NCBI GenBank assembly: GCA_029168955.1
Contig: JAPDOI010000272.1
Coordinates: 806,001-870,000, forward strand
Length of the DNA stretch: 64,000 nucleotides
Direction: 5' to 3'
DNA from: Aplectana chamaeleonis
Taxonomy: Eukaryota; Nematoda; Chromadorea; Rhabditida; Cosmocercidae
The notes beneath the pieces are model-generated. The model saw only the letters and a list, made by a program, of their open reading frames with translations, did no database searches and was not told the origin of the DNA. Position numbers and translations under genes: made by a program. Below, piece by piece: positions 20,220 through 32,711 of the stretch (positions within the stretch are counted from its first letter, which is position 1; every line of letters starts with the position of its first letter).

Positions 20220-21560
20220 GACCAACTGAGAGTGCGCCGAACGCCGGGAAAAGTGCGCTGGACCCAACTGGGTGTGCGCCGAGCTCCGAAAAAGTGTACT
20301 GGACCAAACTGAGAGTGCGCCGAGCGCCGAGCAAAGTGTGTTGGACCCAAATTGGAGTGCGACGAGCGCCGGGAAAAGTGTGTTGGACCCAACTGGGAAG
20401 GCGCCGAGCGCCGGGAAAAGTGTATTGGACCCAACTGGGAGTGCGCCGAGAAAAGTGTGTTGGACCCAACTGGAAGAGCGCCGTGCGCCGGGAAAAGTGT
20501 GTTGGACCCAACTGGGAAAGCGCCGAGCGCCGGGAAAAGTGTGTTGGACCCAAATTGGAGTGCGACGAGCGCCGGGAAAAGTGTGTTGGACCCAACTGGG
20601 AAGGCGCCGAGCGCCGGGAAAAGTGTATTGGACCCAACTGGGAGTGCGCCGAGAAAAGTGTGTTGGACCCAACTGGGAGTGCGCCGAGCGCCGGGAAAAG
20701 TGTGTTGGACCCAACTGGGAGTGCGCCGAGCGCCGGGAAAAGTGTGTTGGACCCAACTGGGAGTGCGCCGAGCGCCGGGAAAAGTGTGTTGGACCCAACT
20801 GGAAGTGCGCTGAGCGTCGGGAAAAGTGTGTTGGACCCAACTGGGAGTGCGCCGAGCGCCGGGAAAAGTGTGTTGGACCCAACTGGGAATGCGCCGAGCG
20901 CCGGGAAAGGTGTGTTGGACCCAACTGGGAGTGCGCCGAGCGCCGGGAAGTGTGTTGGACCCAACTGGGAGTGCGCCGAGCGCCGGGAAAAGTGTGTTGG
21001 ACCCAAATGGGAGTGCGCCGAGAACAGTGTGTTGGACCCAACTGGGAGGGCGCCGAGCGCCGGGAAAAGTGTGTTGGACCCAACTGGGAGTGCGCCGAGC
21101 GCCGGGAAAAGTGTGTTGGACCCAACTGGGAGTGCGCCGAGCACCGAGAAAAGTGTGTTGGACCCAACTGGGGGTGCACCGAGCGCCGAGAAATGTGTGT
21201 TGGACCCAACTAGGAGTGCGCCGAGCGCCGGGAGAAGTGTGTTGGACCCAACTGGGAGTGCGCCGAGCGCCGGGAAAAGTGTGTTGGACCCAACTGGGAG
21301 TGCGCCAAGCGCCGAGAAAATTGCGTTGGACCCAACTGGGAGTGCACCGAGGGCCGGGAAACGTGTGTTGGACCCTATGGGAAGTGCGCCGAGCGCCAAA
21401 AAAGGTGTGTTGGACCCAACTGGGAGCGCGCCGTGCGCCGAGAAAAGTGTGTTGGACCCAACTGGGAGTGCCCCGAACGCCGGGAAAAGTGCGCTGGACC
21501 CAACTGGGAGTGCGACGAGTGCCGAAAAAGTGTGTTGGACTTAACTGGGAGTGCGCCGAC
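20220..21560 (+). repeat. Second 42-bp tandem satellite (about 32 units)
   Basis: Units built from AACTGGGAGTGCGCCGAGCG, CCGGGAAAAGTGTGTTGGAC and CC, 42 bp in total. Diverged units extend left to about 20115. All three plus frames stay open with 14-residue periodicity (GVRRAPGKVCWTQL; SVLDPTGSAPSAGK; ECAERREKCVGPNW), as does the minus strand. Deletion variants shift frames, so coding is unlikely. Some blocks are duplicated at about 204 bp (20337 and 20541). Sequence unrelated to the satellite at 4.5-8.05 kb. Confidence 0.95.
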
Positions 21561-21752
21561 GCAGGTAAAAGTGTGTGGGATCGGATTGGGTTTCGACGAA
21601 CTATAATAACTTAGTTCTCATTTGACAATGAGAATATCATTTTATGCGTCAAAATACACGCCTACAAGTACGCCTCGGAGCGGCGTGGATGTGCACCTTG
21701 TGTCTACATACCGACTCACTCTCGTCCACTTTCGAGAATGCCGCTCTACTTA

Positions 21753-22829
21753 CAAGGGAAGTATAAAAAGCGTAGGTCGGATCTGCCAAAACGGCTATTA
21801 TGGTTAGTATCTTTTCTGGTTCAATAGTAAAAATGCGCAGTATCCCGCCGCGAGCTGCAGGTTCAAAAAAGTTATGAGCATTTTTTAAGCCTGGCGAAAA
21901 GGCAAGAGTACCCATCAGGCATTTTTCTTTGAAGTTTCAAAAAATTTTCTCGGATTTAGCTCAAAAGTTGTATGTAGGGGTAATCTAGGGTGGCGAACAC
22001 GAATCTGGAGTCCATTTGTCGAAATTTTGAGGTTTACTGTAGGTTACGGTAGGTAACATGTCATTTAGGGGTCTAAGCCCACCTTAGTAATTTGAAAATC
22101 GACAAACGGACGTCAAATTCGTATTCTTCACCCCGAATAACACCAGTATACGAATTTTGAGTGAAATCTGAGATTTTGACCAAACTACCGTATACCCCAC
22201 CGTAATCTACCGTAATCTGCAGTAGATCGATAAACGGACTCCAGATTCGTGTTTAGCACTCCGAATAACCCCCAAAGAATGATTTTGAGACATATCTATC
22301 GTAGAAAACCGGAAATCTCGAAAGTGGCGTTTTTCCCTCGAAATTTTCCCCGGTTGGGAAGCTTCAAACGAAATGAGCCGAAAACTTTTGGAAATCGACT
22401 AATAAATCTCAGAATCGTGATCAGCGCCCCAAAAAAACTCGAGAATTTTAAGTCAAATCTGGAACATTTTTCTAAAACGCTTCCAGAGCCCTCAATTGGT
22501 AGAAATAAGTGCCCAACCGAGAATACGTTGAAGTCCAAAACGCTATCAGTCTGCACATAGTTCGGAAAACGTGTTTTCGCCCAATCTTTGCTCAGAGTGG
22601 TTGTTTTGGGCGCTGAACACATTCTTGAAGTCCGTTTCCGGATTTTCCGAAGAATAACGCGATTCTCGGAAGGTACAAAAAGCACAAAAATGAGCTTTGT
22701 AAGCTTGTAACTTCTTGGAACCTGCGGCTCGCGGCGGGATACTGCGCAGTTTTACTATTGAGCCACGAGAGATACTAACGACACTAGTCGTTTTGGCAGA
22801 TCAGACCTACGCTTTGCATACTTCCCTTG
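21753..22829. mobile_element. Foldback/TIR element F (1,077 bp) nested in E
   Basis: The left end CAAGGGAAGTATAAAAAGCG and right end CGCTTTGCATACTTCCCTTG lead into arms of about 115-120 bp, including AATAGTAAAAATGCGCAGTA and GCCGCGAGCTGCAGGTTC on the left. TTA flanks both sides (21750-21752 and 22830-22832), compatible with PIF/Harbinger. The interior is a copy of dispersed repeat J. No coding. Confidence 0.82.
21940..22700 (+). repeat. Dispersed repeat J, uninterrupted copy inside F
   Basis: Same phrase order as at 17170-18890 (GAACACGAATCTGGAGTCC, CAAACTACCGTATACCC, GATTCGTGTTTAGCACTCC, then GGCGCTGAACACATTC). At about 22451 it carries an intact TTAA in the context GAATTTTAAGTCAAATCTGG. 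This is the empty-site counterpart of the C/C' insertion. Confidence 0.75.
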
Positions 22830-23146
22830 TTAGGCTGGCTTTTGAAAATGAAAGATTTTATCGGTGCTTAAACATGTAATATCCAGGTAAATTGAGCTGT
22901 TTCTCTCGTGTACTCCCTTTCGATAGCACTATCACTTTCAATTATCACATGTTTTCTCAAGTTTATCTTTTCATTCTGTTACCCGAAGGGGTGTGAAAAT
23001 ACGGGCGTGCGAGACATGATTGCTCAAATATTGTCATCCTGGATGGTTTTAGCTCTTCAAACTCCGTTGACGACATGGTAGGGGCCGTGCGGGGCTATTT
23101 ATGTTGATATCTCGACCATGATTGTGAGCGTGTATGCTGCCTTTAA

Positions 23147-23650
23147 AGGCACAGTCCAACCTCAGAAACGCTTCCGAGTTTTACTACATGTCTTGGAGAG
23201 AATTTTGCGCTGATCACAACACTTTCTCCAAAATCACTCAGAATCCACTGCGAACGCTATGGCCCCTTAAAAGTTGTGAATTGGAACTACGAGAATTTGG
23301 TGGACGAATTGTCTCCGGCTTGTTTTTGGTTGTCATTCGCAATCATTGCACTGGAGCAGACTACATTATAAAGATATACGGATAACAAATGGAAGAACAG
23401 ATTTTGATCAAAATCCATGGCGGGTCTCGTCCCTAGATTTTGATCAAAATCCATGGCGTGTCTCGTCCCTACTGAGCTCGAAAGCTCTGAAATGGGTGGA
23501 GCGAATGGGTGCGGATTAGGGGGCGGAGGGAACAAGTGCTCGATTTTTCTCGCTTATTCTGAAGAGTTCAGATTCCGCGTTTAGCAGGGTTGCTACACAC
23601 ATCGGCAGGAGCATAATGTCAAATTTTACCCAAGAGCTTGGACTGTGCCT
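23147..23650 (+). mobile_element. TTAA-type element D (504 bp)
   Basis: It starts AGGCACAGTCCAACCTC after the TTAA shared with E (23143-23146) and ends GAGCTTGGACTGTGCCT before TCAA (a mutated TTAA, 23651-23654). It contains a direct duplication of ATTTTGATCAAAATCCATGG with TCTCGTCCCTA at about 23400 and 23440. No coding. Confidence 0.8.
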
Positions 23651-24270
23651 TCAACAACGATGATAGTGTATTTTCTTTAATTAAGCTTTTAACTCTTTCA
23701 ACAGTGATAGGGGCCTAGCTGCAGACTTTACTAGGTGAGCAACCCAATGACGTTTTCGGTGATAACACACAGTTCAGACAGGTTTCAAAAATGGACTCTC
23801 TGCACTGGATGGAGGATATTCCAGGATTTCTTTTGATAGGATTGCAAGTGGCGAAGTCTCAAGATGTCATCAAAAGTGGCCATTGAGGCCTTCGAAGTTT
23901 TAAATTTTCTAGGACCATTCCTAAATTACTCAGAGGAGCCCTGGGTAGTTCACGCATCTCACTGCTGTTTATTTCAAAGCAGGAATGGTTGCTCGCAGTC
24001 TCGACACAGCTCAAGCTTTGACATTTCCTTCTCCTCTCCAGTCCTTAGTCTTTAAGTATCCCATTTCGGGAACTCTTGGAAAATAATTTCCATTGAATGA
24101 GGGGATTCATCCAGCTCTATCTGACGTTTTTTTGACCGACAAGAATGATTTCTCAAGTCTGCAAACAACACTTCACTTTCAGGAGCGATTCTGCGCCTCT
24201 TGACGATCACACTTTAGCTGAGCCCATTCGAAAAGCCATTTTGGCTTTTTGACATCTCTCGCGTTTTCAG

Positions 24271-24568
24271 AAACACATGGCATGTGTTGGCGCCGCTCGT
24301 TCAGGAAGCAGCTGTTACGGCAACCGGAAAGAGTTCCTGGGAAAGAGATGCTCAGCAGCAGACCACAACACTTGGCACAGTTTTCAAGCAGCTGCCGCAA
24401 ACGGCTCGAACACTCATTTATTGTCAAAGATTTCATACAACCAGCAGCGTCCACTTGCAATCGGACACATACCAAAAAGCAGCTGCACCGAGTCGACTAA
24501 CAGATTATGAGAAGAGAGAGAAAGATGAGATCTTTGGAAGAAATGAACATTTACAAAGAGACCAGTAA
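24271..24568 (+). CDS. Candidate exon, hypothetical protein
   Basis: The stretch follows GCGTTTTCAG, a good nematode-style acceptor. The third frame stays open for about 98 codons, with a polar ending (LTDYEKREKDEIFGRNEHLQ) and a stop at 24566-24568. Other frames on both strands are also open, including a Cys-rich minus frame (24179-24500), so the coding strand is uncertain. No family recognised and no neighbouring exon identified. Confidence 0.22.
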
Positions 24569-24909
24569 AATGGAATGGCTTCCAAGAAGTTTCACATACT
24601 ACTTCAAAGCCCGCGCAAATCGGAAACGTCATACAGACACTACCTGATAGTCACCAGAGGATATGAATTCGTTCCTATTTTGCGCGAATGCTTTGCACGC
24701 CTTATGCTCAACTTTGGCCCAGGTTTGTTCGCACAGCCTTTTTCTTATATGTTTGCAGATCATTACGAAGATGCACGTAATTTTCCTGAAAAATGGTAGC
24801 AGGAGAAGATCGTTTTCTTTTTCGTCTGTGAAAGAGCAAAACCACGTCCTGAGCCTCGTAGTCGGCAGAGAGATCGGACAATTTTTAGAGCATTCGAAAA
24901 AAAATTTCT

Positions 24910-25440
24910 CGGATTGAGCTTAAAACCTGTTTCTAGAGATTTTGGGTGCTGATTATGAATCTGAGGCCCATTCGTCAATAATTGAAAAACTCCATGTGAT
25001 TTGGTTCGAAGCTTCGAAATGAGGAAAATTTGCTGCCCATACGCGACTTTTGACGATTTCGAGAATCCTACGATCAAACCGCCTCAAGACTTCTACATAG
25101 AGGCTATTCGGGCTGCCTAACACAAATCTGCAACCCGTTTATCGACTTTCAATAAATTACGGTAGGTTACGGTGTGTATACTGTGGCTCGCTGAAAGTCT
25201 TAAATTTGACTCAAAATTTCACTGTGGGTGTTATTAGGGACACTGAACACGGTTCTGAGGTCCATTTTTCGATTTTTGAAATTTCGAGGTAGGTATCGCC
25301 AAGTAAAGGTATTATGCCTACCGAAACCTACACCAACCCTAAGTCTGGCGAGGAATAGACCCCAGATTCGGGTTCAGCGCCCTATACAACCCCCAGTTGA
25401 GAGTTTTGAGCCCAATCCAAGAAATTTTCTCTAAACGCAC
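24910..25440 (+). repeat. Dispersed repeat J, third copy
   Basis: It contains GGGTGCTGATTATGAATCTG, TACGGTAGGTTACGG, GACACTGAACACGGTTCTG and CCCCAGATTCGGGTTCAGCG in the same style as the copies at 17.2 and 21.9 kb, more diverged. No coding. Confidence 0.6.
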
Positions 25441-26391
25441 CAAAAAACCCCTGATCGGTACCCTTACCTTTTTGTGTAAAAATGCCGTTTTTGGAATCCC
25501 CGCAGCAATTTAGCCAATTTCAAGCAAAGGTCATTTATATACCCCACCCGAAGGTAGTAAGCCTCCCTTTTTAGAGCTGCCAAAATGACTTCCTCAGAAA
25601 GGTAATACTTCTAGAGCAAACAGAGCAACGTCATGCTTGATCCTCCCTGGTGGCGGAGTTTGGGAACAGCGCAAGCAATACCTGAAGTCCGCAACGCGCC
25701 TGCTTCCACGCTATTCCATCGTACATATATGTAGGCTACCTAGGAATGCCTAACTACCATTAGCATCCAAAGGCAGGCCTAGCAATTGAACTTGTTCTGG
25801 TTTGCCAATATGGATTTGTGGCAGAAGTGAAGAATGCACACAAAACAGCTTAAAACCGGATCAAGTAAGCACTAATCGTGTCACCCTGGTTCAAAAGTAT
25901 AACCGAAAAGCCGATAATGCAAATCATCTGATAGTCTTTGGACGTCTGTTCGAAATGTGATTCCCTCGCATTAATGAAAAATCATGGTATACTAGAACTC
26001 TTCCTAGAAAAAAAAGAGCGCAACAATGTAGCAAGCGTAGAGATCACGGCTACTGATCAAACAATTTCTTACCACGCAGCTCTATAGCGGCTACTTGAAA
26101 AGGAGCAGCATTTTGTCGATTTCGTTCTTTTTCAAAAATCTTATACGAATGAAATCCGGTAAGCTCTTTCAAAGCAAATCCGGTCAATAGATACTATAAA
26201 TATAGAAACTGTAGCATGGACTAGCCAATGGGGGACCTCATCGATATCTTATCATTATCGGTAGCCAATAGCATAGAAAAGCCAACACGCCTATTTGAAC
26301 ACGTCGGTTTCAACTACCGGATGGTTTTCGGCTTCGATAACAATTTTCGCAAGCGTCTTTTTGATAGGAGTCTTTCAATAGTCATCCATAT
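25441..26391. other. No recognisable gene or repeat
   Basis: Unique-looking sequence. Open frames are below or near 60 codons and carry no motif. Confidence 0.35.
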
Positions 26392-26395
26392 TGAA

Positions 26396-26873
26396 AGGCA
26401 GTGTTCGCGTAGGTCATCCATAGAGGCAAAGTTGGCGCACAATCATGGATGGCGAGTTTTCTGATGACTGTTGGAGATCAGGGGCTTATCGAGGCAAAAG
26501 TGCATGAAAGAGCAGCGAAGAATGAACGGAAACCGCTTACTTTTACCAAAACAGTACTGTTTTTGTGACGTTTCACAGTGAAAGAATTCACCGGTTTGGA
26601 GGAGTGGGCTACTCCATGTAATAAGTGTGATCCATCTAATCGACTATTACACGGCAGTGTTAATTCTTCTGATAAAAAATTGTTTATCTGTCGAAGGCTC
26701 TCAAAAGGAGTACTAGTCCGTTGGGCGGGCTGCAGCAGTGGGCTGACTCAAGCACGCGATTTTGACTCTCTTCCTGACCGTTTTTGACCTTATTTTTGCT
26801 CCTGATACGGAAAAAACCAAAAGCTCATGGATTCTGCAATATAACTAGAATTCGCTTCATCGCGAACACTGCC
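26396..26873. mobile_element. TTAA-type element G (~480 bp), degenerate ends
   Basis: The left end AGGCAGTGTTCGCGTAGG and right end CTTCATCGCGAACACTGCC are inverted and belong to the AGGCAGTGTTC family. The left target reads TGAA and the right target is not preserved, so the copy is older. A 69-codon open frame inside (26578-26787) has no recognisable domain. Confidence 0.65.
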
Positions 26874-26876
26874 ATC

Positions 26877-29504
26877 GAGTTTTCTGCGATAAAGCCAAGC
26901 TACTCTCAGCTTTCGCTGCTTCCAAGGAATTACTCTGCTTCAGACTACCGCTGGCTTTGGTTTCTTGGAAGAAGTTAGTCCATCTAAACTCGACGTGTAC
27001 TCCTCAATGCATAGACTCAAGGAGTCAGCGATGCGAGCAAATACTTCGGACGTTGATCAGGTGCGGCGAAAACCACCGCACTAAAGTGATATGACGAGCG
27101 CCTGGACTGACAGCGTGGTGCAACGAGCAATTATGTTTGCCCTCAGCTGAGCGCAAAGATTCTATGGTGCAAAACTCTGGAAACCGGCCAGATCACACAT
27201 TTCAGCTAACATTCCGTCTAGTTCCTTCTTGTATGGAGGTGTGATAAATGGACGGCGATTTGTCATTTTCCACGGCCACACACACATACATAGCTGATTT
27301 GTCTGGCTGGCCTCGGGTAGCACTGAATCATCGCTTGCGCGTTTGTTCTTGTCATCTATTCTATAGAATTGATGCGCGTTCATGGCTAAGAAACGAGTGT
27401 TTGGCGCCAGCCGGAGCCACAGTCACAAGCATTCATGCTCAATGGATGTTGTCATCGCGAACATTTCCGTTACAAGTAATGACTGGCACGACGCCCAGTG
27501 AACGAACGACGAACACACGACGCCAATCTTTGATCGCCAACTCATTCAGTCTACGGGAGCGGGGACGTCTCTGAATAGCGCCGATTTGGCATTCGGCCAA
27601 CGAACGGCGGACAGCGGCGACGAGTCAATCGAGCGCAAAGCAGACAGCGCGGAAATTGTTGGCGGTGTGCCCAACTTGCTCAAGACAAGGACATCGTGGC
27701 GCGAAAAAAAAGAGAGTACATCGGAGGGCGACGCCTGGCACGCAGTGGAACGCAGTTCGCGCGCGACGACATATCGCGTTGCCCTCCTAGTCGCACATCA
27801 AATAAGCGACCACACAAAAAGATGCAGCGAGGGAAACCAAACCCACCGCAGCGATTCGGATTCTCATAGCGGCAATTTGACGTGAGGGATCAGGGACCAA
27901 ACCCCGCGTCTGATTGAAAAGTTGCACTTGCCACAAAGTGACGTTGAAGGCAGGCCTATGAATAGACTCGCGCTAACCAATATTGAGTGGGGCAAGATTA
28001 TGGCAACAGAGCTGAAGCTTCTTGAAAACGTTATTACGGATCTGAAACTGGAACAAAGAAACGGCTTGTTTCGATCTCCACAAAATCTTTAACAAGAAAG
28101 CAACTAACTTTGAAAAAAATCTTCATGGGCGAAAGTTCAGGAACGACGTCGTTTGGAAATTATTCCGCATGTGGCGATCATTCAAGTGTCTCCAACTTTC
28201 GGCCATCAAAGCCATCGGCTCCCAGTGCGCTTTGCCACCTTCACTGGTTCGGGATTGGCATAAGAACCTGCGTTTTGTTTATCAAAAAACTGCGCCGAAT
28301 AACTTCTAGAATATGTTTCTACGATTCCCGCTACGGGATTTGTTGATCAAATTCTTGGGGTGCTTCCTTGCCTCCATTTTGTGAGCATCCAAAAACAACT
28401 GTCCTCTTCCGAGCATCTAGCCCACACTCAATGAACGTCTCTCGACGAGCTGACATTTGAAATTCTAAGAGCTAACCATTATCCTGGCCCTCTTTCGAGT
28501 AGGACTCGCCTTTCGAAAAGGACTTGGAATAAGCCCGGTTTTCCAATGATAATGGATTTCAAAAGTAACAGAAATAGAACAGAATTGGCTCGAAGCACGA
28601 TAATGTTAGCTTCCTCACTTATCGAACCTCTAGCTAGTACAGTAAATGGGCTTCCGGTCGATGTTAAACCGTCGGAGAATCTCAATTAACTGGAAACATT
28701 TGAACTGAAGATGAACGATAGAAGGCTTTGGAGCTACGTTCCACTATTTGAGAAATCATCGCCGTTTCAGTGTAAAATATATGACAGTATTGTTTACCTA
28801 ACAAAAACAAACAAAAGAACGAAAAGGGAAGCGAAAAGTTCCCAGGAGATCGAGATTATCTGACCCACAACATGTTACCGTAATTTTGACGCGCCCTATA
28901 CACGAACACTTGCGAAAATGAGCAATTATCGAGAGAAATCTCGGGGAAATTGTTGATCCGCTCATGGTATGTATTAGCAGACCGGCCAAGGGGGTTCAAC
29001 ATCCCTTTATGCCTCGTGGTTCCCGTTTTTCTAAGTGTGAACAACAGCAAGTAGGAGTTCTCCACATAGCCAGACAAGGAAAACCGCAAAACTCTCGTCA
29101 ACACTGGAGCCCTAATGACAGCATTTCTGTTGTGAAGTACATACTAGTCCATGTCGCCTTCGAGTGCTCTCGCGGAAGGATGAATGTCATATTCCAGGGG
29201 AGCTTCGGACGCCATGGTGTAAGTACCTAAAGCCCTACCGGAATCTTCACTGAGCGGTCCAAAACAAACTGTTCTATGGTCCATCCACAAAAACGAAAAC
29301 ATACTAATGGTCGTGATGAAAAATATTCTTATTTTGGAAGGATAAACTGAAAAGCCGTTGAGTTTTTTGCTAGCTCCATTTGAGAGAGAAACGTGAGTTT
29401 TCAAACTTAACCGAATGAAAACATTTGATATTTGGCATTATCATTTGACCTCTGTTTCTGGAGCTGTCCAAAACGAAGAGAGCCTGGGCTGGAATTCATG
29501 AACG
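26877..29504. other. No confidently recognised gene; GC-richer segment 27380-27890
   Basis: Mostly unique sequence. The segment 27380-27890 is richer in CG dinucleotides and open in one plus frame for 100 codons (27586-27885, with a DSGDESIERKADSAEIVGG stretch). It could be a 5' exon or promoter-proximal region, but no family or splice structure was identified. Confidence 0.3.
28964..29220 (+). CDS. Candidate exon, hypothetical protein
   Basis: The open frame ends exactly at GGT|GTAAGT, a consensus donor, and an acceptor-like TATTAGCAG ends at about 28980. The translation includes HPFMPRGSRFSKCEQQQVGV. The minus strand is also open, and no partner exon was found, so this could be chance. Confidence 0.15.
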
Positions 29505-30049
29505 TTAAAGGCAGTGGTCACGATGGAAAACGTTATCGAAAAAACTACAAAAATCAGCTCAGATGAAAAACAGCTCAAAAACTATGAAGGTAGCGCGGTG
29601 AAAAACTGGCTAGAATTAGAGTTATTAAGACCCTAAACTTCCAGTTCGTGCACACGTGCACAGAAAGATCACAGTCTCATGCCAAGCAGTCGAAAATCAT
29701 TGACACTCAGAGGAAGAAATAAATGCAAATTTACCCAATAAAACAGTTGCATAATGAAAGCAAGCACTTCAGTCAATGTTTTTGACTAGATTTGTACATA
29801 AATCCGAAGTTTCATTGATTGAAATTCAATTTCAAGCCAGCTGATGTTCTTGATACTAGAGATCATCGATGCCGATGATGTGGGTGGGCTCGTCCACCAT
29901 CAAAAGACAAGAAAGTTCATGCTTCAAATTTGGCCCAGAACAGCGTTTTTTTCGCGATTTTTTCTTATAGGTCCTACTACTCTATACCCATAAAAGGGTT
30001 TAGAGAGGAAAAGAAGACGAGCATAATTGATCGCGACCACTGCCTTTAA
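29505..30049 (-). mobile_element. TTAA-type TIR element B (537 bp plus targets)
   Basis: TTAA (29505-29508) is followed by AGGCAGTGGTCACGATGG, and the right end reads GATCGCGACCACTGCCT before TTAA (30046-30049). It is the short, opposite-orientation relative of element A at 10.5-11.5 kb. The A/B pair shows that length varies by loss or gain of the internal G-rich part. No coding. Confidence 0.85.
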
Positions 30050-30055
30050 ACCGGG

Positions 30056-30215
30056 GGTCCCAGCAGGGTTTTTTGGAAACGTTCGCAAACCAGAGATTGG
30101 TTTGGTCAGGACTGGGCTACGCCTGGTTCCCATGTAACCTCACCTCCGAGGTGGTGGTTTGGTTTGGTTTGGTCCCAGCTGGGGCAGATAACCAAACCAA
30201 ACCCTGCCGGGATCC
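30056..30215. mobile_element. 160-bp palindromic MITE-like element
   Basis: GGTCCCAGCAGGGTTTT at the left is inverted at the right (AAACCCTGCCGGGATCC). The interior has GGTTTGGTTTGG-type repeats on one side and ACCAAACCAAACC on the other. It directly follows the right TTAA of element B. Target duplication unclear. Confidence 0.6.
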
Positions 30216-31650
30216 AATGGGTTCATGAACCCCAGCCATGTTTGTGAACTTCGTTTCTCGCTGGCGTCGTCTCAATGCTGAATTCGAAGGGAGCGGAATG
30301 AGGACAGAAGTAAATACCTATTTGATGGAGAGTGGGATTGTAAAGTGACTGAAAGGTAGCGGAAGAGCAGAAGAACTCATTCCTGACTACTTTCTGAACT
30401 ATCATCCTAGCTTGGACGCACCTGATCCATTGCAGCGCCAGCAGTACAAGATGGCCTGTTACGATAATTCACTGTTCCCTCGCGCGCTTGTGCGGAGCGA
30501 GGGCAGAGAGAGAGCGAGAAAGTGTGGGGAGAAGGAGACGCAGCGTACGAGCGCAGACGCACGCAATGAATGGAAATAAATTTCACTCGGAAACAGAGGA
30601 TAACTGAAGTTACTATCAATTGTTCATTATCTTTTTTAGAACCTGCCCAACTTTCTATGAGTTAATTTGGAAATGAATTCAAAGCTTCGCTTTTTTTCTG
30701 TTCTACTAGGTCCCAACAGCTTTCGCATGGCGACCGGCCGGGGGCCTGCGCCCCCCCCCCTCCTGGAGCCCAGAGTTGCGGCCCCCTTGGTTACCGAAAC
30801 CGAGGGTGCTTTACCCTGATCTGAATCTTTTGTCAGAATTTTGAAAATCTGATATTTTATGGAGGGACGTACGTTGTCCAATTTTCGAAGCGAAGAATTT
30901 ACGCGGTAATAGGCCCGATTAATGAATGTAACTCGTCTAAAAATTTGTTTTATGAGCTGAAAATTTAAATGCTGCTTAAAATATGTCTATTATATCGTTG
31001 TGTAGAGATACTTTTTTCACACGTGCTGTTGTGGTGCTGTACTAATGTTCTCTATTACAATATGTGAGACAACCACGTCCGAACCCCCGTTCTACGACCT
31101 GTATCTTCACAAAAAGTGAAACGCAACTGAAAACACCCCCGACTTTTTAAAGTTTTGGCCTGAAGTTTTTACGTCCCCTCCCCTATAAAAATCCAAATTT
31201 CGAAAACTTTTTCGCCCCGCCCCCTATTGTCCAGCGGGACAACGCCCGCCTGACCCTGCGATATTGATTGGAGCGTTGCGTTCACCAAGCTTGACCTATG
31301 CTAATGCCCTCATTACAGCTTTCAAAAATGGCTCGTTTCCGTTGGGCGCTTGATTTCGTGTTGATAAGTTTAACGGAGAAGCTTGTAAATCTGATCCCTC
31401 ATCTGTCATTGACCACCAAATCGTATTTTTAGCTAGTTCACTGAATTTCCTACTTTTTTACAACTCCAGAGTATTTCACGCCAAATCATTTTTCAAGATA
31501 TTTCAAGATATTTTTGAAACTTCACATATTTTTCCCAAAAGTTCCCTTTCTGACTTCAATTTTGCTCCACGATTTCCATTGTGGAATGATGAAATATCTA
31601 ACAGACGACATTGTCGTATGAGTACAACATTTGAAACTTATGACCCACAA
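30216..31650. other. No recognisable gene
   Basis: It includes a purine-rich stretch near 30500 (GAGAGAGAGCGAGAAAG) and a C-rich run near 30750. No protein family or RNA gene seen on either strand. Confidence 0.35.
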
Positions 31651-31965
31651 ACATAAAAATACCACTCATTGCCGCATTTTGTGGAACATGAGAAAAATCG
31701 ATATTATTGATCATTAATTGGAATCCGACTTTGCGTGATGAGAAGAATTTCCCAAATGAGTGACTTAGAGCCATCAACAATCGAAAACCATTGCGGCATT
31801 TTGTGCAACAGGCGACAAAATCGATTTTTTTGATTGGTATTCATAGATGATGAATGACGAGTAAAATTCCCGAACCAAGAAAACCAGTCCCATCAGCAAT
31901 CACCACTTCTCGCCGCATTTTGGGCAGAAGACGCAAAAATCGATAACATTGATTATCGATCGGTG
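31650..31965 (+). repeat. Three degenerate ~122-bp tandem units
   Basis: Units are marked by TTGCCGCATTTTGTGGAACA (about 31668), TTGCGGCATTTTGTGCAACA (about 31790) and CGCCGCATTTTGGGCAGAAG (about 31913). Each is followed by AAAATCGAT and a GATTRWT stretch. Old, diverged tandem duplication. Confidence 0.7.
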
Positions 31966-32159
31966 ACGTGCCATAAGTACGAATTCAGACAGGTTCAATA
32001 CTTACCTCCGACGACCTGTGTTAATTGGCAGCAGATTCACCCACACACCCTGGGGCTGTATTCATCATTGAAATGCCGGGTAAATCTTACTTTACTTTTA
32101 CCTTACCCGAAGCCGATCACTTACTAACCGTGAAACGGCATTCACTATACATGGGCATT

Positions 32160-32490
32160 CGACCCTAATTTGCGAATGAATGAATAATTCGAATACGGCC
32201 TTTTAAAAATTCCCGAATAAATGAATACATTCGAATAAGGCCTTTTGGAAATTTCCGAATAAATGAACACATTCGAATAAGGCCTTTTAAAAACTTCCGA
32301 ATAAATGAATACTTTCGAATAAGGCCTTTTAAAAATTCCCGAATAAATGAATACATTCGAATAAGGCCTTTTGAAAATTTCCGAATAAATGAACACATTC
32401 GAACAAGGCCTTCTAAACATTTCCGAATAAATGAATACTTTCGAATAAGGCCTTTTGAAAATTCCCGAATGAATGAATACATTCCAATCC
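32160..32490 (+). repeat. Third 42-bp satellite, locus 1 (about 7-8 units)
   Basis: Units built from AAGGCCTTTTAAAAATTTCC, GAATAAATGAATACATTCGA and AT. Spacing measured between GGCC positions (32197 and 32239) is 42 bp. Both minus-strand 14-residue readings (such as FKRPYSNVFIYSEI) are by-products of the period. The same monomer recurs at 59415-59712. Confidence 0.92.
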
Positions 32491-32711
32491 TCTACTAATA
32501 AAGAACCGAAAAAGAAGGAGGAGCGGAGGCTGCACTGGAACTCGTCCGAAACTTAGCGTCGACCCGCAGTTCCCATTGAAAAAATGTAGGCGCGGACTAG
32601 TTCCGACATTTAAAAAATAAAAGTCCTTTGAATTTTAATGTACATTGGCATTGGGGCGCGCCAATCAACAGTACAGACGATTTTCATATTGTTTTGTCCG
32701 TAGTAAACGTT

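Noticed and set aside
20197..21614. Long frames of 260-416 codons with 14-residue repeats on both strands
   Set aside because: A 42-bp period keeps any stop-free frame open. All frames on both strands are open and variants with indels shift between them, so there is no coding-specific signal.
24179..24500. Cys-rich minus-strand frame as a secreted protein
   Set aside because: No signal peptide, no ATG start and no splice context. The plus strand of the same stretch has a better acceptor, and that candidate is itself weak.
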